64,000 nucleotides of DNA from Actinomycetota bacterium (GCA_947449765.1 CANFSP010000008.1:1-64000); one strand, 5' to 3'. Counted from the first letter of the stretch, positions 34,784 through 45,104 are shown. Notes: generated by a model from the sequence alone, not told the origin. Made by a program: numbers and translations.

Positions 34784-36259
34784 GTGGCGAACGACTTAGC
34801 TCTCCTCACGAGTTGGCACGACAGTTGGAGTGACCTCGACGTCGTCATTTTTGGTCTGGGAAAGACAGGCTTTTCGGCTGCGGACACTCTCGCCGAACTT
34901 GGCGCTCGGGTAACGGTGGTGACCGATTCAGCGGATGACTTGCACCTCAGCATGTGTGATGTGCTCGGCATCGACGTTGTCCTGTCGTCACCAGAAAGCC
35001 CGGTGCCCGATCGCATATCGGCTGGGACCTTCGATGTCGGAGTGGTTTCCCCTGGATACCCACCGACACACCCCCTGATTACGTGGGCGGGTGAACGCGG
35101 AATCCCACTGTGGACAGATGTCGATCTGGCGTGGCGTCTGCGTGACAAGGTGGGCCCTCCGGCACAGTGGATTTTGGTAACCGGCACAAACGGAAAAACC
35201 ACCACGACGCAGCTCGTCTCACATATGTTGGCACATGCGGGATTTCGGGTAGCGCCCTGCGGAAACATCGGTGTCCCGGTACTGGACGCGATTCGACACC
35301 CGGAAGGGTTCGATTTCTTTGTGGTCGAGCTCTCCAGCTATCAGCTCCACTACATGGGCCCGATTTGGCCTCAATCCGCAGTGTGTCTCAACCTCGCTGA
35401 AGACCATCTCGATTGGCACGGGTCGCTCGAGGCGTACGCACTTGCAAAAGCCAAGGTCTACGCGAACGTGTCGGTCGCGTGTGTCTACAACAAATCGGAT
35501 GAGGCAACTCTGCGAATGGTTGAACTCGCCGAAGTCGTCGAGGGCGCTCGTGCCATCGGCTTCGATCTCGGTGTACCCGGAATGAGCGACCTCGGGGTGG
35601 TAGAAGGCGTGCTCTGTGACCGGGCTTTTCTTGATGATCGGCACGAGCGAGCAATCGAATTGACCACAGTCGAGGAGCTCGCGGAGCGCGGCCTTGACTC
35701 ACCCCACATGGTTTCTAATGTTCTCGCTGCGAGTGCGCTAGCCCGCGCAGCAGGAGTGAGCGCTGAAGATATTTCCGATGCACTTGCGCTTTTTACGGTG
35801 GATGCGCATCGACACCAAGTCGTTGCTCGTTATGACGACGTCACGTGGATTGACGACTCGAAAGCGACCAATCCGCATGCAGCTGAGGCCGCCCTCCGGG
35901 CACACCAATCGATCATTTGGATTCTGGGCGGCTTGCTCAAAGGCGTTGAGGTGGACGGACTTATTTCGGGTTATGCGTCACGACTGAAAGCCGCCGTCGT
36001 CATCGGCTCAGAAAGACAGGTAATTCTGGATGCGTTCGCGCGACACGCGCCCGAGGTTCCGGTCTTCGAGGTGCTCGCGACTGAAACTAGTGACGTGATG
36101 CCGCGTGCGGTTGAGATTGCGTCCCAGCTAGCCGTTGCACACGACGTGATTCTGTTGGCACCGGCAGCAGCATCCATGGATCAATTTACCGACTACGCGC
36201 ACCGGGGCGATTTGTTCGTCAAGGCGGTGAAAGCACAGATAGGAGGCGTGGATGAGTAG
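34784..36259 (+). CDS. murD: UDP-MurNAc-alanine--D-glutamate ligase MurD
   Basis: The 491-residue Mur ligase has the N-terminal UDP-binding Rossmann region (VVIFGLGKTGFSAADTLAELG), the ATP-binding loop VTGTNGKTTTTQL, SSYQLHYM, NLAEDHLDWHGS, and WIDDSKATNPHAAEAAL. It adds D-Glu to UDP-MurNAc-L-Ala. I used GTG 34784, 5 bases after the mraY stop; the frame is open upstream through mraY. The stop overlaps ftsW by eight bases. Confidence 0.95.
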   Translation: MANDLALLTSWHDSWSDLDVVIFGLGKTGFSAADTLAELGARVTVVTDSADDLHLSMCDVLGIDVVLSSPESPVPDRISAGTFDVGVVSPGYPPTHPLITWAGERGIPLWTDVDLAWRLRDKVGPPAQWILVTGTNGKTTTTQLVSHMLAHAGFRVAPCGNIGVPVLDAIRHPEGFDFFVVELSSYQLHYMGPIWPQSAVCLNLAEDHLDWHGSLEAYALAKAKVYANVSVACVYNKSDEATLRMVELAEVVEGARAIGFDLGVPGMSDLGVVEGVLCDRAFLDDRHERAIELTTVEELAERGLDSPHMVSNVLAASALARAAGVSAEDISDALALFTVDAHRHQVVARYDDVTWIDDSKATNPHAAEAALRAHQSIIWILGGLLKGVEVDGLISGYASRLKAAVVIGSERQVILDAFARHAPEVPVFEVLATETSDVMPRAVEIASQLAVAHDVILLAPAAASMDQFTDYAHRGDLFVKAVKAQIGGVDE

Positions 36260-37472
36260 GACTCTCACCCGAACTTCTGTGCACACCCCGCCACCAGCGC
36301 CAGAACCTCGCGGTCTCGCTCGAGTTGGAGCGACGGCCCGACTGAAACTGGGCGAGATTTTCCGCTCTGAGTCGCGTGTTTTTTATCTGATTCTTGGGGT
36401 CACCACGCTTCTCGTGGTGTTCGGTTTAGTGATGGTGCTCTCAGCGTCGACGGTGACATCGCATCTCGATGGGGAAGGCTTCACGGGGCGATTCGGCAAG
36501 CAACTGATTTTTGCCCTGATTGGGATTCCGCTCATGTTGATGATGAGTCGAGCCCCCTTGGGTTTTTGGAAGAAGTGGGGTCGTCTGGCCCTGTGGATTA
36601 CCGCAGGAGTTCAGCTCCTCGTCTTCGTGCCCGGTATCGGAATCGAAGCCGGTGGTAATCGAAACTGGATCAACCTTTTCGGATACAACGCGCAGCCCTC
36701 TGAAGCGATAAAACTATCCCTCGCCATTTTTCTCGGCATTGCCCTGCCAGTCAGCATTTCGCGTTTTGGCCAAACACACCGAGCTCTCATGCCCCTGCTT
36801 GCGGGAGTGGCCCTGATGGTCCTCGTTTTCCTTGGCGGTGACCTCGGGACAATCTTCATCTTGCTCCTTGTGTCGTTTGGGGCAGTCCTTTTTGCGGGTA
36901 TTCGATTGCGACTGCTCGTGATCCCACTGATGATTGTCTCGGCAACGGTCGCCATCATGGCCTTCTTTAGTTCCAGCCGTGTAACTCGTATCATCAACTT
37001 TTATTCGCTGGTCTGTACCGATGACTCGGTCAACGACTGTTGGCAGCCAATGCACGGCATGTGGGCTTTAGCCCGCGGAGGCCTCTTTGGTGTCGGCTTC
37101 GGCAACTCAAAACTCAAGTGGGCCTGGCTGCCAGCCGCCGACAACGACTACATCTTTGCGATTATCGGTGAGGAGCTCGGACTGATTGGATGTCTCGTGC
37201 TCTTGGCTCTTCTTGTCGTGCTCGCTTTCGGTCTGGTTCGAGTCATTCGGGAAGCCACGGACCCGATGATTCGCATCACAACCGGGGCAATTCTCTTCTG
37301 GTTTTGCGGACAGGCTTTCCTCAACATCGCCGTGGTTCTCGGGTTGGTTCCCGTGCTGGGACTTCCGATACCTTTTGTTTCAAGCGGCGGCACAGCTCTG
37401 CTCACCGCGCTCATGGCGACTGGTGTTGTGCTGTCTTTTGCGCGACACAATAACAAAACGAGTCAGGGATGA
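36252..37472 (+). CDS. ftsW: Septal peptidoglycan polymerase FtsW (SEDS)
   Basis: The 406-residue SEDS protein has about ten membrane spans after a 45-residue cytoplasmic start. Markers are LVMVLSAST, GNRNWINLFGYNAQPSEAIKL, GGDLGTIF (with the essential aspartate) and PIPFVSSGGTALL. It polymerises glycan strands from lipid II at the septum with FtsI. AGGAGGCGTGG precedes the ATG, which lies inside the end of murD. Length is typical of actinobacterial FtsW. Confidence 0.96.
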   Translation: MSRTLTRTSVHTPPPAPEPRGLARVGATARLKLGEIFRSESRVFYLILGVTTLLVVFGLVMVLSASTVTSHLDGEGFTGRFGKQLIFALIGIPLMLMMSRAPLGFWKKWGRLALWITAGVQLLVFVPGIGIEAGGNRNWINLFGYNAQPSEAIKLSLAIFLGIALPVSISRFGQTHRALMPLLAGVALMVLVFLGGDLGTIFILLLVSFGAVLFAGIRLRLLVIPLMIVSATVAIMAFFSSSRVTRIINFYSLVCTDDSVNDCWQPMHGMWALARGGLFGVGFGNSKLKWAWLPAADNDYIFAIIGEELGLIGCLVLLALLVVLAFGLVRVIREATDPMIRITTGAILFWFCGQAFLNIAVVLGLVPVLGLPIPFVSSGGTALLTALMATGVVLSFARHNNKTSQG

Positions 37473-38557
37473 CCTCGTACTTGCTCGCTGGCGGCGGGAC
37501 GGCTGGGCACGTCAACCCCATGCTCGCGATTGCCGATGAAATTCGAAGTCGGGAACCTGATGCGAGCATCCTCATGGTTGGAACGCGGGAGGGTCTCGAG
37601 GCGAGGCTTGTTCCTGAGCGCGGGTACGAACTTGCGACGATCGCTCGTTTGCCTTTTCCGCGTCGACCCGACATGAGGGCAGTGCGCTTTATTTCGGGAT
37701 GGCGCCGCGCGGTTCGGCACGTTGTGGCGCTCATCCGTGAGCGCGAGGTCGATGTCGTCGTGGGTGTCGGTGGCTATGCCGCAGCGCCGGCCTATGCTGC
37801 GGCTCGCAAAACCAATACGCCGTTGGTCATTCACGAAGCAAATGCGCGACCCGGGTTGGCCAATCGTCTGGGCGCTCGTTGGACTCAGTTCGTTGGAGTC
37901 GCCTTCCCTGGAACACCTCTGCCTCACGCACGATTTGTCGGCATGCCGCTGAGGCGGGAGATCCAAGACCTCGACGTCGCGTCAGCTCGGAGTGCTGCTC
38001 GCAAGAAATTGAAACTTGCCTTACGCGGCCCGGTACTCGTGGTGACAGGTGGATCGCTCGGAGCGCAACGTCTGAATGCCGCGATTGTGGACGCACTCCC
38101 GGCTTTAGCACGCGCGAAAATTCAGGTTTTGCACATCACCGGCCGTGGCGCGGCCACGACGACACCAAGACCCGGCTACCTCACGTTGGAGTATTGCGAC
38201 CAGATGCAGGATGCCTTCTCGGCCGCGACGCTGGTCATTTCGCGCGCGGGTTCATCCACTGTCTCGGAGCTCAGTGCTCTTGGCGTTCCGGCGGTATATG
38301 TTCCCTATGCGGTGGGCAATGGCGAGCAGGCCCTTAATGCGCGGGCAGCGGTGGATGCGGGTGGAGCAATTCTCTGCGCGGATGCGGACTTTTCTGCGTC
38401 GTTTATTGAGTCCACAGTGATACCGCTGCTCACCAATGATGCACAGCTGCTTGAGATGTCACGAGCTTCTGCGCGGGTCGGTGAGCGGCGCGGGAGTGAG
38501 CTCACTGTGAATCTCATCGGCGAGGCGCTGGCTAAGCAAAATGTCTCAGGCGCGTAA
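37469..38557 (+). CDS. murG: Lipid II synthase MurG (GlcNAc transferase)
   Basis: The 362-residue GT-B glycosyltransferase has the lipid-phosphate loop GGGTAGHVNPM (8-18), GVGGYAAAPAY, HEANARPGLANRL, TGGSLGAQRLN, and the donor-binding ISRAGSSTVSELSALGVPAVYVPY. It adds GlcNAc to lipid I on the inner membrane face. The start overlaps the ftsW stop (ATGA). A 73-bp gap separates it from murC, which is the first real gap after rsmH. Confidence 0.96.
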   Translation: MTSYLLAGGGTAGHVNPMLAIADEIRSREPDASILMVGTREGLEARLVPERGYELATIARLPFPRRPDMRAVRFISGWRRAVRHVVALIREREVDVVVGVGGYAAAPAYAAARKTNTPLVIHEANARPGLANRLGARWTQFVGVAFPGTPLPHARFVGMPLRREIQDLDVASARSAARKKLKLALRGPVLVVTGGSLGAQRLNAAIVDALPALARAKIQVLHITGRGAATTTPRPGYLTLEYCDQMQDAFSAATLVISRAGSSTVSELSALGVPAVYVPYAVGNGEQALNARAAVDAGGAILCADADFSASFIESTVIPLLTNDAQLLEMSRASARVGERRGSELTVNLIGEALAKQNVSGA

Positions 38558-38630
38558 GTTATAAAGGCATGAGACAGTTCGTCAATGGTTTTGCGTAGGT
38601 CCATGATTCGCGCAGAAAGGTGAAGTCACG

Positions 38631-40043
38631 GTGATTAAGCCGGAGTCGACATCCGACGCCCCTGATAGTTTCGCCTCCACACATTTCATCGGAATCGGCG
38701 GATCGGGCATGAGTGGGATAGCCCTCATGCTGCATGAGCTCGGAATTCGGGTAACCGGGTCGGATGTGCGTGATTCTGACACCATCGCCGCGCTTACCTC
38801 CCGTGGAATTGATGCACGCGTCGGGCATGCGGCAGAAAACGTTCCCGACGGTGTAGATGCGATCGTGGTGACGGGTGCGCTGTGGCAGGACAACCCGGAG
38901 TATGTCCGCGGACTCAACGAGGGCACGCTCATCATGCACCGTTCTCGCGCGCTGAAGTGGTTGACTCGCGCGAAGCGACTCGTCTCGGTTGCGGGTGCAC
39001 ACGGCAAAACGACGTCGACGGGGATGATTGTCACGGCGCTCAAGCACCTCGATGAGAAGCCGGGTTTTGTCAGTGGCGGAGTCATCCAGTCGATGGGCGT
39101 CAGTTCTGGTCTTGGCGAGGGTGAGCTTTTTGTCATCGAGGCGGATGAGTCGGATGGTTCATTTCTCATCTACGACACTGCCGTTGCCCTCATTACCAAC
39201 GTGGATGCAGATCACCTCGACCACTACGGGGACCACGCCTCATTCGACCGGGCCTTTGTGGAGTTTGCCAATCGTGCGCGTGAACTCGTGGTCATTTCGT
39301 CCGATGATCCCGGTGCCGTGAGAATTCGGAGCGGCATCAGCCATCCGCGCGTACTCACCTTTGGTCAATCGCCGCAGGCCGATGTGCGACTGACCGACAT
39401 CGTGTCAGCCGGCGGGGGCGTTTCGTGTGTCATCCACTCCGGTGGCGAATCGCACCCCCTGCACTTGACGGTGCCGGGCGCACACAATGCGCTGAATGCG
39501 GCCGGGGCCTTTGCTGTGCTCACGGGAATGGGCTGGCCGGCTGCTTCCGTGGTAGAGGCCCTCGAAACATTCGGTGGTACCGTTCGTCGATTCGAGCTAC
39601 ATGGCATCGTGGACGGGGTGCACGTCTACGATGACTATGCTCATCACCCCACCGAAGTTGACGCCATTCTCAGGGCGGCTCGCAGCGTTGTGGGTGAAGG
39701 TCGACTCATCGCGGTACATCAGCCGCACACCTATTCCCGCACTCAGGCGATGTCTCCTCAGTTCGCCAATGTTTTAGAAGACCTTGCAGACCACACGGTT
39801 GTCCTTGATGTGTACGGCGCACGCGAAGACCCGGTTCCCGGGGTGACCGGGGCGCTTGTCTCCGAGGCGTTCACAGATCCAGCTCTCGTCGATTTCATCC
39901 CGGATTGGGATGACGCTGCGCGACACCTTGCCACGGTGTGTCGTCCTGGTGATTTCGTGATCACCCTTGGATGCGGTGATGTCTACCGAATTATTCCCAG
40001 CGTTCTCGACCGATTGCGTGAGCGCGAGGTTGCCTCGTCGTGA
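38631..40043 (+). CDS. murC: UDP-MurNAc--L-alanine ligase MurC
   Basis: The 470-residue Mur ligase has [18 protein letters not shown] as UDP-binding loop, [14 protein letters not shown] as ATP-binding loop, [25 protein letters not shown] and [14 protein letters not shown]. It adds L-Ala to UDP-MurNAc, the first peptide step. GTG at 38631 is preceded by GAAAGGTGAAG. It overlaps ftsQ by four bases. Confidence 0.96.
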   Translation: MIKPESTSDAPDSFASTHFIGIGGSGMSGIALMLHELGIRVTGSDVRDSDTIAALTSRGIDARVGHAAENVPDGVDAIVVTGALWQDNPEYVRGLNEGTLIMHRSRALKWLTRAKRLVSVAGAHGKTTSTGMIVTALKHLDEKPGFVSGGVIQSMGVSSGLGEGELFVIEADESDGSFLIYDTAVALITNVDADHLDHYGDHASFDRAFVEFANRARELVVISSDDPGAVRIRSGISHPRVLTFGQSPQADVRLTDIVSAGGGVSCVIHSGGESHPLHLTVPGAHNALNAAGAFAVLTGMGWPAASVVEALETFGGTVRRFELHGIVDGVHVYDDYAHHPTEVDAILRAARSVVGEGRLIAVHQPHTYSRTQAMSPQFANVLEDLADHTVVLDVYGAREDPVPGVTGALVSEAFTDPALVDFIPDWDDAARHLATVCRPGDFVITLGCGDVYRIIPSVLDRLREREVASS

Positions 40044-40876
40044 GCCCGCGGCCACCACGCGAGGCCTCACGCTCTGCGAGGTCCTCCCGAAACGTGCGCG
40101 ATGAACTCGCTGCGGCAAGGCGCGAGCACCGCGAAGCACGTCGTCGTGTTCGCGCTCACGACCGTGACGAGATTCGTCGGTTTACCGCGCATCTTCGTCG
40201 CCGGCGCATCGCGCTGCTCGCCTCGATAAGTTCAGTAGTGGGGTTGGCTATTTTTGTCGGAGTGGGCGTTTTTTCGCCGGTAATGGCTATCACGCAGATC
40301 ACGGTGTCGGGCACATACCGGGTAGATCCCACGGTTATTACGTCTAGCCTGGCGGGGCAGATTGGTCGTCCCCTTCCTCTAGTGGACATCAGTTTGGTGG
40401 AATCCACTTTGGCGATGCAGCCACTTGTCAAGAGTTATGAGATCCAGTCACTGCCGCCACACACGCTGGTCATCAACATTGTCGAGCGGTCGCCCCTGGG
40501 CTACCTGAGTACGCCACATGGGTATGCACTTGTTGATCCGGCTGGCGTGACAATTGAGATGACGTCACAACAAACTCCGGGTTTCCCACTGATTGACGTA
40601 GCGGGTGGTTCCCCGACGTCGGCGGGGTTCCCTGCGGCGGTTTCCGTGTTGCGAGCCCTTCCCGACACATTGAGAAATCAGGTAGCAACGATTCGCGCGA
40701 GTTCTCTCGACAACGTTGAGTTCACGTTGACAACGGCCTCAGAACGCGTGATGTGGGGAGACGCTTCACAGTCTGAACTCAAGGCTCGCGTTTTTGAGTC
40801 GTTGCTAGCGAACTACCCAGCTGGTTCAGTGTCGTTGTACGACGTTTCCTCTCCGGGTTCTGCTGTTGTGAAATAG
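40040..40876 (+). CDS. ftsQ: Cell division protein FtsQ
   Basis: The 278-residue bitopic protein has a basic, Arg-rich cytoplasmic tail (1-54), one membrane span (about 56-78, [21 protein letters not shown]) and a POTRA domain right after it ([23 protein letters not shown]). A FtsQ/DivIB domain follows to the end. It organises FtsL/FtsB and FtsWI at the septum. GTG start overlaps the murC stop. The 115-bp gap behind it holds the ftsZ control region. Confidence 0.92.
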   Translation: MSPRPPREASRSARSSRNVRDELAAARREHREARRRVRAHDRDEIRRFTAHLRRRRIALLASISSVVGLAIFVGVGVFSPVMAITQITVSGTYRVDPTVITSSLAGQIGRPLPLVDISLVESTLAMQPLVKSYEIQSLPPHTLVINIVERSPLGYLSTPHGYALVDPAGVTIEMTSQQTPGFPLIDVAGGSPTSAGFPAAVSVLRALPDTLRNQVATIRASSLDNVEFTLTTASERVMWGDASQSELKARVFESLLANYPAGSVSLYDVSSPGSAVVK

Positions 40877-40917
40877 GCGTGTCGCTTCGCTCGTCCGTCT
40901 ACCGCGCAACCTACAGT

Positions 40918-40972
40918 GATGACAAGAAATTGCATACTGAGCATAACTTTAATCTTCAACTAGAAGTTTAGG
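40918..40972 (+). promoter_or_regulatory. ftsZ control region with CTTCAACT dyad
   Basis: The gap between ftsQ and ftsZ holds CTTCAACT (40954-40961), followed by AGAAGTTTAG, which forms an imperfect dyad (CTTC..GAAG with TAG-rich spacer). CTTCAACT also occurs in the perfect inverted repeat before the second MerR gene (10083-10090). ATGACA (40918-40923) and CATAAC (40942-40947), 18 bp apart, are a weak promoter candidate. FtsR activates ftsZ in corynebacteria, so this is a candidate FtsR site. Confidence 0.45.
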
Positions 40973-40991
40973 GTTTCAGTGGAGGCCGGTC

Positions 40992-42308
40992 ATGAAAAAG
41001 CAAAATTACCTCGCCGTCATCAAAGTTGTTGGTGTCGGCGGTGGCGGAGTTAATGCCGTCAATCGCATGATTGAGATGGGTCTCAAGGGTGTCGAGTTCA
41101 TCGCGATCAACACCGATGCCCAAGCACTTCTGCTCAGTGAAGCGGACGTCAAGCTTGATGTGGGTCGGGAGCTGACCCGAGGACTCGGTGCGGGCGCTGA
41201 TCCTGAAGTTGGTCGTAAAGCCGCTGAAGATCATTCGGATGAAATCGAAGAAGCTCTCGCCGGTGCGGACATGGTGTTCGTCACTGCTGGCGAAGGTGGC
41301 GGAACCGGAACGGGTGGAGCACCCGTCGTCGCAAAGATTGCGCGGTCCATTGGTGCATTGACGATTGGAGTCGTCACCAAACCCTTTAGCTTCGAAGGTC
41401 GACGTCGGGAACAGCAGGCAGAAGCAGGCGTACTCGCCTTGCGGAGTGAAGTCGATACGCTCATCGTTGTCCCGAACAATCGCTTGTTAGAAATCAGTGA
41501 ACGCGGAATTAGCGTTCAAGAGGCCTTTGCCTCGGCTGATCAGGTGCTTCTCGCCGGAGTTCAGGGCATCACTGATCTCATCACCACTCCAGGCCTCATC
41601 AACCTCGACTTCGCGGATGTTAAGTCGGTTATGCAAGGGGCTGGTTCAGCTCTGATGGGAATCGGATCCTCGCGAGGCGCGGATCGCGCCACGAAGGCAG
41701 CCGAATCAGCTATCTCCTCGCCTCTCCTCGAAGCAAGTATCGAGGGTGCGCGGGGCGTCCTCCTCTCGATTCAGGGTGGTTCGAATCTGGGCATGTTTGA
41801 GATTCACGATGCTGCTCAGCTGGTTCAGCAAGCCGTCCACCCGGAGGCCAACATCATTTTCGGTACCGTCATCGACGACACCCTGGGTGACGAGGTTCGT
41901 GTGACGGTTATCGCGGCCGGTTTCGATGGGGGAGAGCCAACGCGCAAAAGCTTCCCGTCCCGAAATCAGTCGAATGACGGCGCCTTTCTGGATGACGCCC
42001 TTGCCGGAGCTCGGCCCGGCTCAACGACTCCGTCCGCGGTGGACCCCTTTGCGGACGACCCCTTCATCTCGACGAGTTCACTGGGTGGAAACCCGAACCG
42101 CTTCACAGAGACCCCGCTGGCCGACAGTGTCGCCAGTGCCGTAGCGTCATCCACAAATCTTCCGGACAATGACTATCCGGCGGGTGGGTACCGCGGAGGA
42201 GAGATCTTTGAACCTGCGGCTCCCAGTACCAGCTACCGCCAAGTGAGCATCCCCTCGCGACCCGTGGCGGATGATTCAGATTTCGAATTACCTGAATTCA
42301 TCAACTAA
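40992..42308 (+). CDS. ftsZ: Cell division GTPase FtsZ
   Basis: The 438-residue tubulin homologue has [13 protein letters not shown] (14-26), the GTP signature [10 protein letters not shown] (102-111), NNRLLEI and the T7 loop NLDFADVK. A variable linker (about 325-425) leads to a conserved C-terminal peptide [12 protein letters not shown], which binds SepF and membrane partners. It polymerises into the Z-ring at midcell. GGAGGCCGGTC precedes the ATG. The N-terminal [17 protein letters not shown] is typical of the family in this group. Confidence 0.97.
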   Translation: MKKQNYLAVIKVVGVGGGGVNAVNRMIEMGLKGVEFIAINTDAQALLLSEADVKLDVGRELTRGLGAGADPEVGRKAAEDHSDEIEEALAGADMVFVTAGEGGGTGTGGAPVVAKIARSIGALTIGVVTKPFSFEGRRREQQAEAGVLALRSEVDTLIVVPNNRLLEISERGISVQEAFASADQVLLAGVQGITDLITTPGLINLDFADVKSVMQGAGSALMGIGSSRGADRATKAAESAISSPLLEASIEGARGVLLSIQGGSNLGMFEIHDAAQLVQQAVHPEANIIFGTVIDDTLGDEVRVTVIAAGFDGGEPTRKSFPSRNQSNDGAFLDDALAGARPGSTTPSAVDPFADDPFISTSSLGGNPNRFTETPLADSVASAVASSTNLPDNDYPAGGYRGGEIFEPAAPSTSYRQVSIPSRPVADDSDFELPEFIN

Positions 42309-42310
42309 GG

Positions 42311-43033
42311 GTGTCCGTGCCCGATCCCGAGCTTGCCGCGCGACTCGCGGCGGTTCGTTCAGAAATCAGCGATGCCGCACGAGCGGCGAATCGTTCTGCT
42401 GATGAACTGACGCTCATCGTGGTCACTAAGTTTCACCCTGCACGTCTCGTGCGTGATTTGGTCGACTTGGGGGTGAGCGACGTTGGTGAAAACCGTCATC
42501 AAGAAGCGTGGGAGAAAGCTCGGGAACTCACCGATTGTCCCGTGACTTGGCACTTCATCGGTCAGCTGCAATCCAACAAAGCTTCGGCAGCTCTCGAGTA
42601 TGCAGACGTGATTCATTCGCTGGATCGGATGAGTCTGGTGACGGCTCTTGACAAGGCGTGGCAACGCCGGCGTGAGACTGAGGATGGACTCTATTCTTCG
42701 GCTCCCATTGAGTGCTTTGTGCAGGTGAACCTCACCGAGGATCCCCATCGCGGAGGTGTTCCGGAAGCTCAGCTAGAACAGTTCTTCACCGACCTCGTTG
42801 GACGAGAGGCATTTTCGCCGCTCGGAATCATGGCCGTTGCGCCTCTCGACGAGCACCCTGATGACGCATTTCAGCGCGTCGCACAGATGTCTTCTCTGGT
42901 ACGTGGCGTTCTGCCGGAAGCGCGATTTATCAGCGCGGGGATGAGCCACGACTTTGTCTCCGCAATCGCGCACGGCGCGACACACCTCCGGATTGGGACG
43001 GCAATAACCGGAAATCGTCCCTCCACGGGTTAA
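42311..43033 (+). CDS. PLP homeostasis protein (YggS/PLPBP)
   Basis: The 240-residue PLP-binding barrel protein has the cofactor lysine in LIVVTKFHP (K40), GENRHQEAWEK, WHFIGQLQSNK and the terminal SAGMSHDFVSAIAHGATHLRIGTAI. It carries pyridoxal phosphate and affects amino-acid pools, with no catalytic activity shown. The gene sits between ftsZ and sepF throughout Gram-positives. Start GTG 42311, two bases past ftsZ. Confidence 0.93.
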   Translation: MSVPDPELAARLAAVRSEISDAARAANRSADELTLIVVTKFHPARLVRDLVDLGVSDVGENRHQEAWEKARELTDCPVTWHFIGQLQSNKASAALEYADVIHSLDRMSLVTALDKAWQRRRETEDGLYSSAPIECFVQVNLTEDPHRGGVPEAQLEQFFTDLVGREAFSPLGIMAVAPLDEHPDDAFQRVAQMSSLVRGVLPEARFISAGMSHDFVSAIAHGATHLRIGTAITGNRPSTG

Positions 43034-43065
43034 CCTCGCATTACGCACGAATTTCGGAGGGCATC

Positions 43066-43521
43066 ATGGCCGGCACACTCAAGAAAATGTTGGTCTCAAT
43101 CGGCTTAGCCGATGAGGAGGAGTACGAAGTTGTCGAACGCACCACTCCTACACGCACAATCGCCGAAAGCTCTACTCAGAGGGCAACGGTGACGCCCTTG
43201 CGTCGCAATACAGGTCGCGCCTCCGTCGCGGCAGATGTCAGCCAAATTGTCACGGTCCAACCACGGGCGTACGCGGATGCACGTGCCGTCTCTGATGCGT
43301 TCCGCGAGGGAATCCCCGTCATCATGAATCTGGGACAAATGACCGAGGCGGATGCACGACGACTCATCGACTTCGCGAGTGGTCTCTCTCAGGGTCTGCG
43401 GGGTCGCATCGAGCGAATCAGCAGCAAGGTATTTTTGCTCTCCCCGGAACACGTCAGTGTCTTTGCCGATGAGCCGGCAAACACCGGCGAAGTAGACGCG
43501 TCGTTCTTTACAGCTGAGTAG
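43066..43521 (+). CDS. sepF: Cell division protein SepF
   Basis: The 151-residue product has an N-terminal amphipathic membrane-binding start (MAGTLKKMLVSIGLADEEEY), a linker, and the SepF core (about 65-140) with the FtsZ-binding beta-sheet region including PVIMNLGQMTEADARRLIDFASGL and ISSKVFLLSPEHV. SepF tethers FtsZ to the membrane where FtsA is absent, as in actinobacteria. GGAGG stands 8 bases before the ATG. Confidence 0.95.
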   Translation: MAGTLKKMLVSIGLADEEEYEVVERTTPTRTIAESSTQRATVTPLRRNTGRASVAADVSQIVTVQPRAYADARAVSDAFREGIPVIMNLGQMTEADARRLIDFASGLSQGLRGRIERISSKVFLLSPEHVSVFADEPANTGEVDASFFTAE

Positions 43522-43578
43522 CTACCGATCCTTCACCGTGTCGACTTCGGTGGGGATACTGCCGACGATTGAGGCTTC

Positions 43579-43869
43579 GTGAATCTGCTCTGGATCATCC
43601 TGTACTACGTAGTGCAGGCGTTCATCATCTGCTTGTGGGCTCGGTTCATCATTGATTTGGTCCGTGCTGTGCGTCAACAGTGGCGACCAAAAGGCGCGGC
43701 GCTCGTCTTGTTGTCTGCGGTCTACGCCGTGACTGATCCACCGCTTAAGCTGGTGCGGCGATTTATCAAGCCCATTCGGTTTGGTGCCGTAGGACTTGAT
43801 TTGTCGTGGACCATCGTGCTCGTGATTGCCATCATCGTGAGCTATCTCCTTGTTGGACTCACACGCTGA
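43579..43869 (+). CDS. YggT-family membrane protein
   Basis: The 96-residue protein has two membrane spans (LLWIILYYVVQAFIICLWARF near the start, and LSWTIVLVIAIIVSYLLVGL at the end) and the central ARFIIDLVR and AVYAVTDPPLKLVRRFI, where the YggT signature TDP(xL) lies. It is a regular member of the division neighbourhood between sepF and divIVA. Function is not established; suggested roles concern envelope or osmotic stress. GTG start 43579. Confidence 0.88.
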   Translation: MNLLWIILYYVVQAFIICLWARFIIDLVRAVRQQWRPKGAALVLLSAVYAVTDPPLKLVRRFIKPIRFGAVGLDLSWTIVLVIAIIVSYLLVGLTR

Positions 43870-43934
43870 TCGAATCTGACGTGCTCGGCGCGCGACTCTC
43901 TCGAGCCGGATGTGTCGTCGTTCGTCCACTGCGT

Positions 43935-43962
43935 TTGGTACCTTAGAAATGTTCTTTATTTA
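43935..43962 (+). promoter_or_regulatory. Candidate divIVA promoter (TTGGTA-N16-TATTTA)
   Basis: TTGGTA at 43935-43940 and TATTTA at 43957-43962 are 16 bp apart, 21 bp before the divIVA start. The 113-bp gap following yggT is long enough for an independent promoter, which fits the high DivIVA requirement of polar-growing actinobacteria. No operator symmetry was noticed. Confidence 0.4.
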
Positions 43963-43982
43963 ACCAGTTGAGGTGAAACCCC

Positions 43983-44549
43983 ATGGCTCTTACTCCTGAG
44001 GATGTCGTCAATAAGCGTTTTCAGCCGACGAAATTCCGCGAAGGGTATGACCAAGACGAGGTCGATGACTTCCTTGACGAAATCGTGGTTGAGTTCCGAC
44101 GCATCACCGCTGAAAACGATGAGCTCCGTCAGCGCCTTCAGCTCGTTGAGTTGCGCGGTGGAGACACGGGCGGACTCCCCACTCCTGCTCCGCAGGTCCA
44201 AGCGTTCCCCGTTCCCGCAGCACCGGCCGCAACCAACATCGGAGAAGACGCACATAATTCGAACAACATGCTTGTCCTGGCTCGCAAGTTGCACGAAGAG
44301 CATGTTCGCGAGGGAATGGATAAACGCGATCAGCTCATCGCGGAGGCCCATGAAAATGCGACTCGAATCATTGCCGAGGCAGAAATCGCCGCTAAGTCTC
44401 AAATCGCCAAGTACAACGTGGTGGTCGGTGACCTTGAAACGAAAATTGCGGAGCTTCGCACTTTTGAATCTGAGTATCGCAGGCACCTTCGTAGCTACAT
44501 CGAACACCAGCTACAGGAGCTTGAGACTGTCTCTCCTGCTGCGTCATAA
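43983..44549 (+). CDS. divIVA: Polarity/division protein DivIVA (Wag31)
   Basis: The 188-residue coiled-coil protein opens with the membrane-curvature-binding domain MALTPEDVVNKRFQPTKF, then REGYDQDEVDDFLDEIVVEF and a short Pro/Ala linker (about 60-80). A second long coiled coil follows to residue 175. DivIVA marks negatively curved membrane and directs polar wall growth. It is a known phosphorylation target of PknA/B in mycobacteria; the residue corresponding to Thr73 cannot be aligned safely. GTTGAGGTGAAA precedes the ATG. Confidence 0.95.
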   Translation: MALTPEDVVNKRFQPTKFREGYDQDEVDDFLDEIVVEFRRITAENDELRQRLQLVELRGGDTGGLPTPAPQVQAFPVPAAPAATNIGEDAHNSNNMLVLARKLHEEHVREGMDKRDQLIAEAHENATRIIAEAEIAAKSQIAKYNVVVGDLETKIAELRTFESEYRRHLRSYIEHQLQELETVSPAAS

Positions 44550-44551
44550 CC

Positions 44552-45091
44552 TTGTCTGAGCGTTTTCAGGTCAGAGTGCCTGTCCTGGTTCTGCTGGCAT
44601 CCCTTGCTCTTGGTGCGCTTGCGATTGACCAGATAACTAAAGCCATCGTCGTTTCCACGATGGTTGAGGGTCAGACAATTGTGCTCATCCCCGGAATCGC
44701 GCAATTTATTTTCGTGAGAAATCCGGGCGCTGCTTTTAGCTTTGCCGGTGGTCAGACGTGGATTTTTTCACTTTTGGCCGTCGCGGTTACCGTGGTGATC
44801 ATCTGGGTTTCCCGGCGTTTAGCGTCGCGGGCATGGGCGGTGGTTTTTGGTCTCCTATTGGGTGGGACACTGGGAAATCTTGCCGATCGACTTTTTCGGG
44901 AACCGGGTTTTGGCATCGGTGAAGTTGTTGACTTCATCAATCTGCCGTGGCTGATGCCGGCGATATTCAATGTCGCAGACATTGCCATCACTACCGCTGC
45001 CGTTCTCTTCGGTGTTCTCATCCTCATGGGGCTCAAGTTAGATGGCTCCCGAGAGAAGAAAACGTCGGATTCAGATCGGTCGACGGACTAG
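44552..45091 (+). CDS. lspA: Lipoprotein signal peptidase II
   Basis: The 179-residue membrane protease has four spans and the family signatures: [37 protein letters not shown] (first catalytic aspartate) and [10 protein letters not shown] (second). It removes signal peptides from diacylglyceryl-modified lipoproteins. The TTG at 44552 lies two bases after the divIVA stop, so translation is probably coupled. Length is somewhat longer than in E. coli (164). Confidence 0.94.
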   Translation: MSERFQVRVPVLVLLASLALGALAIDQITKAIVVSTMVEGQTIVLIPGIAQFIFVRNPGAAFSFAGGQTWIFSLLAVAVTVVIIWVSRRLASRAWAVVFGLLLGGTLGNLADRLFREPGFGIGEVVDFINLPWLMPAIFNVADIAITTAAVLFGVLILMGLKLDGSREKKTSDSDRSTD

Positions 45092-45104
45092 TTCGTGTTG
45101 GGTC

